Below are positions 35,518 to 48,805 of a stretch of DNA of 64,000 bases, one piece after another. The position numbers were made by a program, and so were the translations under genes. Below the pieces are notes generated by a model. The model ran no database searches. It was not told the origin of the DNA and was given only the letters and a program-made list of their open reading frames with translations. The stretch lies in assembly GCF_947507565.1 (NCBI RefSeq), contig NC_089178.1, positions 2,418,001 through 2,482,000 of the forward strand. The letters are read 5' to 3'. How positions within the stretch are numbered: the first letter of the stretch is position 1; every line of letters begins with the position of its first letter. The stretch is from Oscarella lobularis. Its lineage: Eukaryota; Porifera; Homoscleromorpha; Homosclerophorida; Oscarellidae.

Positions 35518-35966
35518 CGAAATTACGATGGTGGCATCTGTATACAGCGAAAAGAAAAATGCATACAGTTTGTTCATCCTACAATATGTAGCGCAAGTAC
35601 ATCTCGAACAACAAAGAGAGGCTGTCACGCTGAGACCAGAAGCGCTGTAAAAGGACTGACATCCCTAACTCTGGCCGAGTCTCTCGCAGCAGTCTCTAAT
35701 CGCTTTTCCCACGTAGTCTGTTTCATCTATGGCTTGCGTGGTTGACCGAAAATCAGGGCGCTCATTCGACTATCAGTAGTTGCTAGCACGCGTAGCTGCT
35801 TCAAAAGGAAGTTATTGATCCAAATTTCAAGTACGATGCACGTGGTCGGCGAATGAGCCGCCATGTTTTTAGCGCCTAATAGGCCACGCAAAGAGCACAT
35901 GAAAAATTGGCGCGACCTTTTCAGCAGCGAATCAGCGTATCGTTAATTGATCACGTGAATGCGCCA

Positions 35967-36000
35967 TATAAAGCGACGGGCGCACGCACGATCTTCAGTC
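35967..36000 (+). promoter_or_regulatory. Orphan TATA box plus initiator
   Basis: TATAAA at 35967-35972 sits 30 bp upstream of TTCAGTC (A at 35997), the spacing and sequence of a strong Pol II core promoter. No conserved protein follows. The next 120 bp contain short hairpin-capable segments (GTTAGGG pairing with CCCTAGA; GCGTCGC-TTT-GCGGCGC), so a structured noncoding RNA or a long 5' UTR is possible. Confidence 0.4.
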
Positions 36001-36624
36001 TTGCGTTAGGGTGGGGGATGCCAACGGGCTAGCCCTAGAGGTTGATCGTGAGCTGGGGAAGCTGATGGTTGGTCACCAAAGCGTCGTCGTCTTATGTCGA
36101 TCCTTACCGAAACTGTCAGGCGCAGTGGACGGGCGTCGCTTTGCGGCGCTAAGATCGGCACTGGGGGTCATATAAGGTCGTTGAAAGGCTTGGTTCGTGA
36201 AGTCAGGCGTTCCGCGTTATGCTGAGCGGGCGTCTGGCTAAGGTTTGCCACTTACTGCCAAAGAAACGTGTGGGGGCCCAGTGTCTCGTGGTATTTCCTC
36301 ACTCGGTTTATACGATCTATACCCTGAAGATGACCTGACCCCCAGGACAACGAACGCTTGACCCTCTATTGGTGGACTTGGCGATCGCTTCGTAATTCCT
36401 CTCTCATCACGGTAGACTCGTTTCCTATTCAAGCGAAAGTCTACGGCCTCTCTGGGGCCCCGGTACGACGCGGTCGGGGGGACGGTGTGGGAGAGCCGTT
36501 CTCGATCCAGGCCGTACCGGTCGTGTTTGAGCCGTTGAAGCAAGGTCTCGCTTCCAACATTTTTGGGCTGCAACTGCGTTCGAACCTCCGCGTGGTGCAG
36601 CCTGGATCACGCTAATACGAACGC

Positions 36625-36899
36625 ATGGCAAAAAGGTACGTACACGGGCAGATTGAACAGATTTTATTTGTCTTTTTAGGTCTATTTTATCGCCGCTGGA
36701 AAAAACGTGCGCTACGAACGGATCGATCTGCGTTCGAACTCTGTCGGCAACAATTGCGTCGCTTTCTTCGACCATCGCCGCAAACGAGAAGCAGAACGAG
36801 CACTCTGGAGTACAAAAGAAGCTCAAACGTACAGAAAACGACGATGGGGGCCTCTCTCGGCAAATTTCTGCCGAATTTGATCGTTTCTTCCCGATCTGA
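36625..36899 (+). CDS. Candidate small spliced protein (76 residues)
   Basis: An ATG in good context (gcATGG) opens an 11-nt exon ending AAAAAG|GTACGT; the 44-nt intron ends in a strong TTTGTCTTTTTAG acceptor, like confirmed introns of neighbouring genes. The join is in phase and gives MAKRSILSPLEK followed by a Ser/Thr/Ala stretch, EKQNEHSGVQKKLKR, an acidic turn and EFDRFFPI before a TGA. I do not recognise it. Weakness: the other two frames after the acceptor are also open for about 190 bp, so the coding frame is not settled. Confidence 0.3.
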
Positions 36900-37627
36900 T
36901 GACGCGGCAGTCTTCAGAACGACGCGCCTACATCCGACATCGGTTATAGAGACGTAATTCTCAGCCCTTAGTCGCGTACACTGCTCGCAAAGCGAGCGTG
37001 ACTTTTTCTTGGGAAAAGGGGTCTTTTGAGATCAATTTGAGTTTGATTTCCTCGGCTCAAACAGTTCCTCGCTCCGCCTCCAAATTTTGGCGCCTTATTG
37101 CTCCAAATTTATCTATTCTCCTACTGTAGCTCATTGACTATAGCGCTTTCTCTTTTGTTTATAGAGTGGATTGTGGGTGAAAAGAAGAAGAAAACGACGA
37201 CGAAGAGGTAGACCGCGGTCCCAACGTCCTCGGCAGGACGGGTTGGTCCAACTGCGGGACCACGAAGACTTGCAACTTCCTTATAGTTGCAGTTTTCTAA
37301 ACTGCCTGTATGCCTCCTCTTGGTATGAGGCCATAACGTCTAAAAGGCCAGCGTCTCCTGGGCAGGCCTACATCAACTACTGAAGTGGTTGTGCGGCCCC
37401 GAGAAGAAAAACTGCCCACTCACGGCGTGCATCTCCTATTCGAGGCTACCATTCTTATTGGAAGTCTCTCCAGGAGAACAACGCCTACAGTGATATCATG
37501 GGCCTGCAAGTATCCTCTTGTTGGCACACACAACCAACCAAAAAGATTGACGTTTGAAAAGTCCTGGATGACAGGTACGCATAAAACGTAATGTCTATTT
37601 TGCGCTTATCTTTCTTCTTCATAGGGC

Positions 37628-37704
37628 TTTGGGGTCCTGAGCATGACCTATTCTTAAAAACTGCTCCGGGGTCCTGGGCAAGACCCCGTCAACAAAAACT
37701 GCCC
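37628..37704. repeat. Two degenerate copies of a 37-bp repeat
   Basis: GGTCCTGAGCATGACC...AAAAACTGCTCC is followed at once by GGTCCTGGGCAAGACC...AAAAACTGCCC, a tandem pair with a few substitutions. Related AAAAACTGCCC sequence also occurs near 37410. The 37-bp period would shift frame, arguing against a conserved protein repeat. Confidence 0.55.
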
Positions 37705-38599
37705 GCGAAAGGAGAGGGGAAAGTCTGCTTGTTTTTTCGTTTTTATTTGAATAAAATTTCTGTACCCTGTTCTATTCTCCATGACGGCGGCAGCGCACGC
37801 AGGGTGCACTACCCCGCCGGTGCCCATCTAACCTCCTAACCTAAGACCTACCTAGCGCGTCAGGAGAGCAAGGCGCGTAAATCGTGTTATGCGCCTACTA
37901 CACATGCACATGCACCCCAGCACGAGTCTTCCTTTCTGCTGTTTACATAAAAAAGCTTCTCTTCTTCTGGGCTTGACACACTTTGCTGTGACAGAGTTTA
38001 TCTGGCCCTGGTCGCTTGCCTCTCGTACTTCTCATGCCTTCTCGTCCGCTAATATTGAAAGAACAACCGTTACCAAGAAAAAAATCCGGCTACTTTGATA
38101 TTTTGACCGCATTTCTCGTTTGCTCATAGGCACGAAGGCACGAGTCACAAATTGTATCTATCCATTCCTGCAAGAAAACAGCGACTGAATCTCTTTGAAT
38201 TCATTACATGAACGCAATGCTTTCGTATGGACACGAGAGTACTTTCGTGAGAAAAACAATTAGCCTAAACAAGGAGGGGTTCCACCGGGAATGCTATAAA
38301 TAGCCTAGTGTTGTCATCTGTTATTAAGTCATATGACAGAACTCCATTGTATAATATACCTGCGTCATACACAGAGCTCTCATTCCCCTCAAACTCCCCA
38401 CCAGAGGGAGAAAAGAAGAAAGAGAAGCCACCAGTGCAGAAAGGTAATTTGGCTAGCGAAGGCACATTATTTCCTCCCTGTGTATTCACTCCTGCACCCT
38501 GATCGGCACAAGAGCGAGTGCTTCCAAGCGCTATCTTAGATCCTACATTCTTTAAGCGTGCAACGCATGTCTAACGAACACAAATGGGCGCAAAAGAAC

Positions 38600-38650
38600 T
38601 CTGGGACTCCTGGGGACTCTGGGGACTCTTGGGACTCTTGGGGACTCCGA
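38600..38650. repeat. GGGACTCTT-type minisatellite
   Basis: Five successive 9-11 bp units of the form (G)GGGACTC(C/T)T are visible in this interval with small variations. It lies in the gene-free island. Confidence 0.75.
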
Positions 38651-39420
38651 ATAGGATCTCACTCCCGTATTAGCATATCATTAACCGCTTGCTTAAGATT
38701 TCGTTTGCGCACGGTGCCATGGAAGCAAATTATCAAAATAAGCAATTGGAGGAAATAAATGATAGAATAGGTGACTTGGAACCTCTCCTCCGAGAACTGA
38801 TTAAAAAAATAGAAAAAAAGGATATTGTAATCATACGCCAACCCTCTATTTCCTGCTGCCCTCTCTACAAGTGTAAGTGCACATTGCAATATTCGCGTGA
38901 CTCCGAATCGTCATTTTCTGATTGCAGTACTTTGCTGGAAAAGTAACTGCCAGTGTTGAAAAAAGCGTGTGCAAGAAAGTGCTGTTGGAGGAGACGTTGC
39001 CACAGCACCTGCTGGTCAAAGTTTGGATAGGGCAGCCGTGTCTAGACCCTCTGCAGTGGTCAGCGATGTACCACCACACCGAACCAAACGCCGCATGTTA
39101 CCCACAACTCAATGCAGCCACAGTCATGTACTGCAACAGCAACGCTTCAAAGCCATTGCTGTTGCAGTACGGCTGTGGGTGCGTCGAGTCGTAGGCTCCA
39201 TGCAGCATTCGGCTCAGTGAGGTGGAACATCGTCGACCACCGCAGAGTCTAGCCACGCAAAAAGGAGAAATGAAACTTCGCCGTCAGGGACTTGTGAGCC
39301 GACTGATTCAACTGCGGCAATAACTTGAACTTGAACTCCCTACGTATGTCTGTTGTTGTATCTTCTAGTTATTGCATTATTTTAGTTATAGTTTAGTTAC
39401 ATGTGATTCACGTATTTATA

Positions 39421-39479
39421 AGGTAAATAATTTGGCGGTAAACTGATACTTTGGCGGTACTGTAAACTCCTATTTACCT
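39421..39479. repeat. Short inverted repeat with internal direct repeats
   Basis: AGGTAAATA at 39421-39429 is the reverse complement of TATTTACCT at 39471-39479, and TTTGGCGGTA occurs twice between them. The 59-bp unit could be a hairpin or a MITE-like remnant; no target-site duplication is obvious. Confidence 0.5.
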
Positions 39480-39846
39480 AATTCGCGCTGGCGGCAGGGA
39501 TGTGTGCAAAACCCGACTTACGAAGTACGATCCCGATCTGAGCTCACCATTACTGCTTCGCGTCAACCAGACACCACCTCGGTGCTATCGTTTCCAGCTT
39601 CTTAGGCTCTTGGCTACAGTGTAGGCCTGGTGTGCTGCCTGCCAACGACATGAAGGCCCAAGCATAGACCTGCCGAATGAAACGCGCATTCCCGGCATAA
39701 TCGGCGGCTACATGCCGTCCATGTGCCGTCAGTTCTTTTTTCGATCCGGGCATTGACGGTGCGTCATCCCGCATCATGCTAAGAGGCGTGGTTTCGTAGA
39801 CGAAAGAGAACAGGAGCAGACTGTACAGCAGACAGTCACGAGCGAG

Positions 39847-40968
39847 ATGGACACGAAGAGCTTACTGATTAATACCGGCAACATTGCAAAGCGTAAAAGC
39901 CACACGAAAGTCGATGCCAAGAGAGAGGTGACCCGACTGTCGTTGTTTACGCTCTCGCGCGAGCGTCATCCCACTGCATTTAGGTCACACTTGCCATATC
40001 GTCGACGCTAAAAGTGATCGAATCGGACACGGTACCCTGATTTCGTATCTAGATACCTGCAACATCCGAAATCGTTCTTTTTAGACGCAATCTCAGTGCC
40101 GTAACCCGGACTACACCGAAACGATTGAAAAGGGCGAAAGAGAAGACTTACTATTGACGGGTACATACTATGATAGTCGTCCATCAGACCAGATTCATTT
40201 TTTCGACTTCTAGTGAAAATATTTCTCAACGACCCTGACCCCGCTTTGACGCCAGAAGCTGTTAGCAAAGGTGCTCGAGAAAATTCTATTCGAGGGTGAT
40301 CATATCGGCACTTTTCTTACCGTATCAGCTTGTGAGGAGTTGAACGTTTCCTATGTTGACTTGGTTGTCTTGTCTTTTCCTGGCACTGGGTTCACCGTCG
40401 ACATGCTGAAACCTCACTGGAAAGTACGCGATTTCATCTTCCTCTTTGGAGAGTCGCGAGTGTCTTGTATGTGCAGAGTCTGGAGGCTCTAAAAGAGAAG
40501 GGAATCGTTTCCAGTATGGGCATCTGCAATCTTGATAAGCCCAACTTGGAGGAATTGTTCACTTGGGCAAAGGTGCTGCATTAACCTAGCGAGGATTGTC
40601 GTTCTTTTCTTTTATCGTCTTCCAGGTCAAACCCGTGCTCAATCAGATTAATGTAGCGTCATGCTGCGTCATTCCCAAAGACCTGAATGCTTTTGCCAAA
40701 GAGAATGACATTCGTCTCGTAACGACGAGCGACCCCCACGGTAAATACCTTGTCAAGCAAATTTCTGCTGACCGCGCGATGATGATGATGACGATACCTT
40801 TGCTTTGCAGATATTCTTTCCGCCGACGATTTTCATGAAACCTTTTCACAGCAAATGGCCAACCCTCAGAAGTGGAAACGGTCTTGGCTTTCTCGATACA
40901 GCACCGTGGTGAAATCAAGAGGCGTCGTCCGACACAGGGGATACTTGCTCAAGTGCCTTCAAGCTTAA
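39847..40968 (+). CDS. GCLM: Glutamate-cysteine ligase regulatory subunit
   Basis: Seven or so exons. The ATG at 39847 gives MDTKSLLINTGNIAKRKSH, matching the LHLQTGN segment of vertebrate GCLM. Later exons give VTLAISSTLKVIES, NPDYTETIEKGERED, VKIFLNDPDPALTPEAVSK, and after a 57-58 nt intron (from 40271) ACEELNVSYVDLVVLSFPG. That intron matters because reading straight through gives an apparent frameshift. The aldo-keto-reductase-like barrel continues with LEALKEKGIVSSMGICNLDK, LEELFTWAKVKPVLNQINVASCC, and the C-terminus WLSRYSTVVKSRGVV. The protein binds the catalytic subunit GCLC and raises its efficiency in glutathione synthesis in the cytosol. It converges with ALDH9A1 (92 bp). Confidence 0.9.
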
Positions 40969-41060
40969 CGGCGGATCTATTAACGTTATGATATTAGCAC
41001 AACTTGAGTATCTAATCTCTTCCAAATATGTATGAAATAAGATTTTGACTGACCAGTCGA

Positions 41061-42807
<1,747 letters not shown>

Positions 42808-42963
42808 GGCGGGCGTGACGGCCGGGCGTCCGGGGACTGGGGTATTGAGGAGGGGCTTAGGGCAGGGATATCCCTGCGTAGGGGGAAACCCCTTGCGTCC
42901 GCCCCCCGAACCAGGGGATGTGGCAAGCTGCCATTGGTTGTAATAGGTTCGGGCACGCACGGA

Positions 42964-42970
42964 TATAAAA
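42964..42970 (+). promoter_or_regulatory. TATA box for the TRAF gene
   Basis: GGATATAAAAAGAG lies about 95 bp upstream of the TRAF start codon at 43059, giving a start site near 42995. Its presence within the would-be N-terminal extension of ALDH9A1 supports the shorter ALDH9A1 start at 42807. Confidence 0.45.
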
Positions 42971-43058
42971 AGAGAGAGCGCAGCAATTGAGCTTTTTCTA
43001 GCATTCAAGCGGAAGTGAAGTTGGCCCCGCCATTGGGCTTTGAGAAACGAGTGGGATC

Positions 43059-44965
43059 ATGTCTATGTCTACTCTCCGACGAGTCACTACAAGTCCTTAT
43101 CCTAAAGAAATCTTCTTGGACGCAATTCTACCAAAGCACAAATGTACTTGGTGCAGTCTGGTCTTGCAAGATCCTCACCAGAGCAGCTGTGGACACCGAT
43201 TTTGCTGCCATTGCCTCAATGAGTAAGGCCGTTTCATCTATACACTTTCAGCAAGTTCATACAAAGTTTTAAAAATAGAATGTCCACTCCAAAATGTCCT
43301 GAAGATATGACACCATTTAAAAGGGAAGAGGTAGGTCTTACAATTTTGAAGTGATTTTCAGACGAACACACAATGTCTGTGTGCAGTGTTTCCCTGACAA
43401 TTTTGCTAAGAGAGAGACAAGACAGTTGAGGGTTCGTTGCGTAATAGATGAATGTGAATGGCGGGGCCAACTAGCTGGCTATGACGTAATCTTGTCAAAG
43501 CATCATTTTTAATTAACAGTTATGACAATTTCTTTTAAGGATCATATAAGTCAGTGCTCCTACGTGATAATCACATGCGAAGAATGCGGGGATAAACTAC
43601 CTCGAGGAGATCAACATAGCCATGTTACGACTATCTGCCCTCAGAGGAAAATAGAATGCAAATTTTGCAACATCTTTGTCTTAGCGGAAAACTATGAAGT
43701 AATCTTTGAATTGAAACATCAAAGTGATGAACTTAAGACCCTAATCTTTGTACAGAAGCATTTAATTAACGAGTGCCCCGACAGTTTGGTAGATTGTCCG
43801 CATAAGTGCGGACTGGTTAGAAGATCAGGAAAAGAAGTCAGCCATTTTTACTGGTTTTTACTTTGCTATCAATTCAAAGATATTTGTATTGCCAGATTGC
43901 TAACCACTTGGAGAAGAGCGAATGTATCGAACTCTGTTTGTATGGGTGTGAACAAAAGGTAAAAAGGCCTATTCACATTATGTAAAAGCCAAATTCCTTC
44001 TTTAGGTTCCACACAACAACCTAGCTTCACACCAAGAAGATGTGCTATTGCATTTACGTGAATTGACTCATAGAGTCAAAGATTTAGAGTCTGTGCCGAA
44101 ACAGGCGCATAAAGTAGTCAAAGAATTGGAATCTGACCCACAACAAATTTTTCCCTCGTCTATTGGAGAAGTTGTGAAAGACGGTCTGCCGTCTACGACA
44201 GTGCCAACCTACCTTGCAACCAATGTAAAGTTAGACGGCTTTTCATCCAAGAGTGAAAATTCCGAATTAGTTAGTCTACGAGAGAAGGTTTCAAGTATGG
44301 AACGAAAATTAGACGTGGATTTGAAAACACGAGTTCATGACCTCGAATCGGGGAGCGTCTCATGGACGACTTTCGAAGAGCTGCAAAGAAAGTTAGAACA
44401 AGCAGAGGCACGTCAAGCTCAGCTAGAAAGAGAAAGAAAAAGTCAAGATGACGTACTAAGGCAAATGAACACCCTACTGCCAGAGTTTGATCTCCGACTC
44501 AGCATTCTCGAATCGACCAGTTACGACGGTACTATTATTTGGAAAATAAGCAATTTTAGTCGTCGATACGAAGACGCTGCAAGCGGAAAGACGCACTCCC
44601 TCTACAGTCAGCCTTTCTTTACCAGTCACTACGGTTACAAAATGTGTTTGAGGCTCTATCCCTATGGCGACGGAATGGGAAAAAGTAAACACGTTTCTCT
44701 CTTTTTCGTCGTCATGAAGGGTGAATATGACGACATTTTGGACTGGCCCTTTCAGCGGAAAATATCTTTCACCCTTCTAAATCCCGGAAAAGCGCGGCCT
44801 ATCACCGATTCTTTCATTCCAGATCCAAAAAGCTCTTCGTTTAAGCAACCAACTAACATGATGAACATAGCGTCGGGGTGTCCGTTATTTGCCCCGTTAG
44901 ACAAGATTTGGAATGAAGGCTTTGTGAAAAATGACTGCATTTTCGTCAAAGCCACTGTAGTCTAG
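43059..44965 (+). CDS. TNF receptor-associated factor (TRAF)
   Basis: About eight exons. The start gives MSMSTLRRVTTSPYP. A RING finger follows (CTWCSLVLQDPHQSSCGHRFCCHC, then KCPED with a TRAF-style Cys-Asp ending), then FPDNFAKRETRQLRVRC, the segment linking RING to zinc fingers. TRAF-type zinc fingers occupy the next exons (HISQCSYVIITCEECGDKL, HVTTICPQRKIECKFC, CPDSLVDCPHKCG, SECIELCLYGCEQ). A coiled coil (ELVSLREKVSSMERKLD, ELQRKLEQAEARQAQLERE) leads into a MATH/TRAF-C domain: IIWKISNFSRRYEDA, YSQPFFTSHYGYKMCLRLYPYGDGMGK, HVSLFFVVMKGEYDDILDWPF and GCPLFAPLDKI. It would act as an E3 ligase adaptor below TNF/Toll-type receptors. Which vertebrate TRAF is closest I cannot say. Confidence 0.93.
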
Positions 44966-45045
44966 CTGACGTTGTGTTTCTGTGTTGAATTCGTGTTTAC
45001 TATAATAGTTCTCTCTCTTTGTTACTTTGTTCACAATACTGCGAC

Positions 45046-48000
45046 TCAGAGAACGAGCACTTCTCGGCCGCTATCTCCCGAAAAGGGAAAGAACGACGAA
45101 GTGACCAGTTGGTTATCTACGTATTCGCGATAGTAATTGGATTCTGGAGGTTGCCGGGCAACGGCTGAAGATTGGCTCGCCTCGTGAACGAGACGAAGTA
45201 CCTCTTTGACTCGCCGATCGTTTACTGTAGACGACGACAAGTTACCGGAATGATCCACTAAAGATTCGACAGTGGATTCGCTTTGAGATTCTCTTCCAGG
45301 CAGTAGCCCGTTCAACAGCTTTTCGATCTCACTAAAACGTTCCTAAAGTCCGGCGATCTCCTTAATCAAAACACCAACAGGTACACCAACGTACCTGGCT
45401 TTGAGATAGCTGCGACATTAGATGCTCTATATGTTTATCCTTTTGGTCAAATTTGACTCTAAGCTGGTCCCTTTGGTGATGGTAAAGTGCTATGTATTCC
45501 CCTAACGCAGACATTTTTGGTTTCTCGGACCCTCCCCATCACTTTCCGTCTCGCACTTACCAATCGTTTCTGTTTCACCTTCCAGTTGCATAATGACGTG
45601 TTCCATCCGCTGCACGTCGTCACTTAATTCCGCTTTTTCTCGCATGACCCGAACAAATTGATCCTGAAAGAGAATTCGGAGAAAAAAACTAAACAATTTA
45701 CTTCGACGTGCCTGCAGCTGATTAAAACTCGTCTCAAGTTGACTGAAACTAACCGACGACGCTCGAACATCGTCGCTCGTCTGACGAATGACCTCGTTCT
45801 CTTTCTTCAACTCTTGCAAATGTTGAAACAACGAGTTTCGCTCCATTTCTAGCTGTCGTACGGACGCCGATAACGACTCAATCTGTAACCAAAAAACGCG
45901 CAAGTGCAGAATGTGCGCGGTCGCAATCAAAGCCTTATACGATTTTCTTTTGTTCCGATTCGCCGTCGTCATCAGCTTCGTCTCGATGCACTTCCTGCGA
46001 AGGAGGAATCTCGTCTTCGCGAATCATTTTCTCGCTTTCTGCGACGTCCCTAATTGACATTTCTGCTTGCTTCTCAACTAGATCGGCATCGTTTGTCTGA
46101 AGTTCGTCCACTTTCCTCTTCTCCTCTTCAAACTGCTCGGCTTCAGCTTGAAGATCTCTCGTTTCAAGCTCCTCTCTCTTGCCATTGAGCTGAGAGGACA
46201 ACTGATTGGCCCAGTGCTGAGATGTTTGTAAATCACTGGCAAGCTGCATATTGTCGTTGGTCTAACAAAAGAAAACGTGCAGTCCGTAAGCAGTAAGGAA
46301 TAACCGCGTACGATACCAGTTTAACAAAGGCTTGCTGAAGCTCTTCCAGTTGACTTTTCAATTCTTTATTTTGCAGTAAAGCACTAACAACGTGTCAAAT
46401 TCAACGCACGCTCTTGTTTTGTCTAACGCGGCTGCTTACCGACTGATCGTCGCCTTGTCGTTCTGCATGTCGCTGAGAAGTTTGGCTCGATCGACGGCCT
46501 CTTCACCGAGCCGCGTCACCGTCACCTCGTACTCTTCCAATTTTGCAGAAATTTCTTCTTTCGAGCTAGAAAAAACAAGAAAAATGCTGCATAGGCTCAA
46601 GAACGACGTCACCAATACGTTTGCAGTGTCCGATTCTCGTCAGTCTAGAAAACAAAAAAACGCTGTATGTAGCTCTATTCAAAACCTAAGAAATCTTTTC
46701 CAACGTACCATAGCCGCAAGATGCGCCGAAAGATTCTCATTTTCCGTCGTCAGCTGTTGAATAGTGTGAGTGTGATCCAACTGAGCAGTTTGATGTCGCA
46801 CCGTTTCATCTAAAATCAAAGTCCAACTCACGGGGCGAATCACTAGTAAACCCAAAGCATACCCAGTTTCAGCTCTAGTTCTTTCACAGCAGCCGTCTGC
46901 TGCTGAAGGCGTCCAACTAAAAGCCCTTTTTCATTCGTCAAAGTGGAGACCTGCGAGATAGAGCATTATACGACAAGGAATCGCGCCGCGCGAGAGAATA
47001 CTAACCTGATTTGCCAACGCTTGAGCTCGACCCTCGTACTGATTGAACACTCCCTGGAACTTCCTCTTCGTCTCTTCGTGCTCCGCTGATAGACTCTGTA
47101 GCGACCGAATCGTCTGTGAGCGGCCATTCAAAAATAAATGTGAAAAAAACGCCACCCCCCAGTGTGTAGAAGACCTCGTTGAGTTGAGCTACGAGTTGTT
47201 CGTTTTGAGTCTTCATCGCTTTATAGGCCTCTTCTCTTTCTTTTGCGTCGTCGCTTCCGCCCGACAGTTGTTGAACAAGGGTTTCGGCGAGAGAAAGCTT
47301 CGACCGAGCCTCTTTCAACTGGCCATCCAAACTGGCACTCGTCTTGCTCTGCAATCGAATCCCTACTCCCCCACCCTGCAACTAGAATAGACCAATCTAC
47401 CTGAGCTACAAGTTTATTCGTCAATTCCGACACTTGATGTTTCAATTCCTCGTTTTCATTACTCAATTAATTAAAATAAAAATAAAACGCTAATTCTCCC
47501 CCGCCGAGATGCCCTATTACCCCAGCGCTTGAACGGACGCTTGAAGACTACTGCTATTTTTCTCATCCGACGCTCGATTCTGTACCGAAAACATTGACAC
47601 ATCGCAATAGAAATGACAAAGACACTTAGAAACCTGCTTGTGCTGTTGCAAATCGGTGTGCGCTTCTTCTAGAGCCATTTCCAGTTGACGGATTCTCTCG
47701 CTGCCGGCTTGCAGTCTTCTCATCAACTCCTGGCACTCGCCTAAACGATCGCACAAAACGAAATCTCACTGAAAATAGAAGGCTAAAGAGAAAATTTTCC
47801 TTACTAGTCTTTTCCTGTATGATAACGTTTTGTCGCGTCAGCTTCGTGTGAAGCTCCGATTTCTCTTCGACTAGAATATCAATAGTTTGCTCGTGACCCT
47901 ACAGAGTAGTTTTAAGAGCAGGAAAAAGAATAGCACATAGTACGTATAAGTACGTATAAATAACCAACTTTAAGTTGCTCGGTGACTGCCAATAGTTCCG

Positions 48001-48805
48001 TTCTCAATTTTTCGACTCCGCCATCGTCGGACTGAAGACGACGAAAATCACTTCTCAGTCTAGCATTCTCCTGATACTGAGCATTCAATTCCTCGGCCTG
48101 TCAAAAAAGAAAAATCGCATGCTGCACTGCCCTTCTTTGCCTCCTATCCAACCTGCTTCTGTAGCTGTTGATTAAGATCCTTGACGAGAGTCGTCTGCAC
48201 CTTCAACGCTCCAGCGAAGTGCTTGCTGTCATTCTATGGGGCAAGAAGCACAAGAAGCATGAGATCGATGACATAATATAATAACGGCGTACCAATTCAG
48301 AGCTTCGGTGAGCAGTGTGTAAAGATGATCCCTTTTCAGTTGTCCGCCCTACGCCTGCTAGTATTCCACTTGCTTCCGAACTCTAACAATGGACCTCTAC
48401 GTCACAGAGAAACTTTCGTGCGCGAGTCTTATTACGATCTGCCGGAATAAATCCGTCGAAGACGCTCTATTCGAGAGGAAAGAGGAAGAAATAAGGAGTC
48501 TGAGACTAGTGAGACTGCGTCTCGCACCTCGGTGACGTCGCCCCTCGTTGGAGATCCGCCGAAAGGCGGCTCTGGTCGTTCTGACGGCAAACGAAACTCG
48601 AAAAACGCATCGGAAATGCTGTTTCTTTGACTTACGCCAGACGGTGTCTCGCTTCGATCGGCCACTTTCGCTGGCGAGCAGGTTTTGGATCTCTGTTGAA
48701 ACTTTCTGAGCTAGAAGATGCGACTATGAGACGCCGGACGTAAGGAGAGAATCAGAGACATTCTACCTTTCTCTTCGCAGCGGCTACTTTATCGTTCCTG
48801 TCCAT
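45046..48805 (-). CDS. GOLGA2: Golgin GM130 (GOLGA2) homologue
   Basis: About eighteen exons. The Met at 48805 gives MDRNDKVAAAKRKLRKFQQRSK, the p115-binding basic N-terminus (human: KLAAAKKKLREYQQRN). The rest is long coiled coil with Gln/Leu/Glu heptads (for example RIRQLEMALEEAHTDLQQHK, LASDLQTSQHWANQL). Diagnostic family blocks near the C-terminus are VRVMREKAELSDDVQRMEH, LEGETETIG and GEYIALYHHQRDQLRVKFDQ. The ending (FFPFSGDSGREVLVL) resembles the hydrophobic C-terminus that binds the GRASP65 PDZ domain. GM130 tethers vesicles to the cis-Golgi. It is tail-to-tail with the TRAF gene (80 bp). Exact exon count is uncertain because several introns are under 60 nt. Confidence 0.85.

Larger units (their letters stand above)
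35518..39846. other. 4.3-kb island without a recognisable conserved gene
   Basis: The longest stretch of the window without an identifiable protein. It is a mosaic: PSMB7 3' flank; a TATA/Inr promoter near 35967-36000 followed by a GC-rich segment (36000-36600); a compact intron with strong splice signals (36636-36679); a lysine/arginine-coding exon-like stretch after a strong acceptor at about 37163; degenerate 37-bp repeats near 37628-37704; an AATAAA at 37750; a GGGACTCTT minisatellite; a coiled-coil-coding ORF starting near 38719; and a short inverted repeat at 39421-39479. Open frames occur on both strands, but none gives a family I know. It may hold fast-evolving genes or decayed mobile DNA. 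Confidence 0.6.

Noticed and set aside
35990-36060. Telomerase RNA, RNase P RNA or SRP RNA
   Set aside because: The GTTAGGG and CTAGCCCTAG pieces do not form a correct TTAGGG template, and the conserved RNase P and SRP core elements are not found.
36238-36826. Minus-strand ORFs of 111 and 133 residues
   Set aside because: Both strands are open here, composition is Arg/Pro-rich, and plus-strand splice signals are better.
35518-39846. LTR retrotransposon
   Set aside because: I could not find matching long terminal repeats, a primer-binding site or any gag/pol motif.
40250-40340. Apparent +1 frameshift in GCLM
   Set aside because: A GTGCTC donor at 40271 and a strong TTTTCTTACCGTATCAG acceptor restore the frame and the family alignment, so it is an intron.
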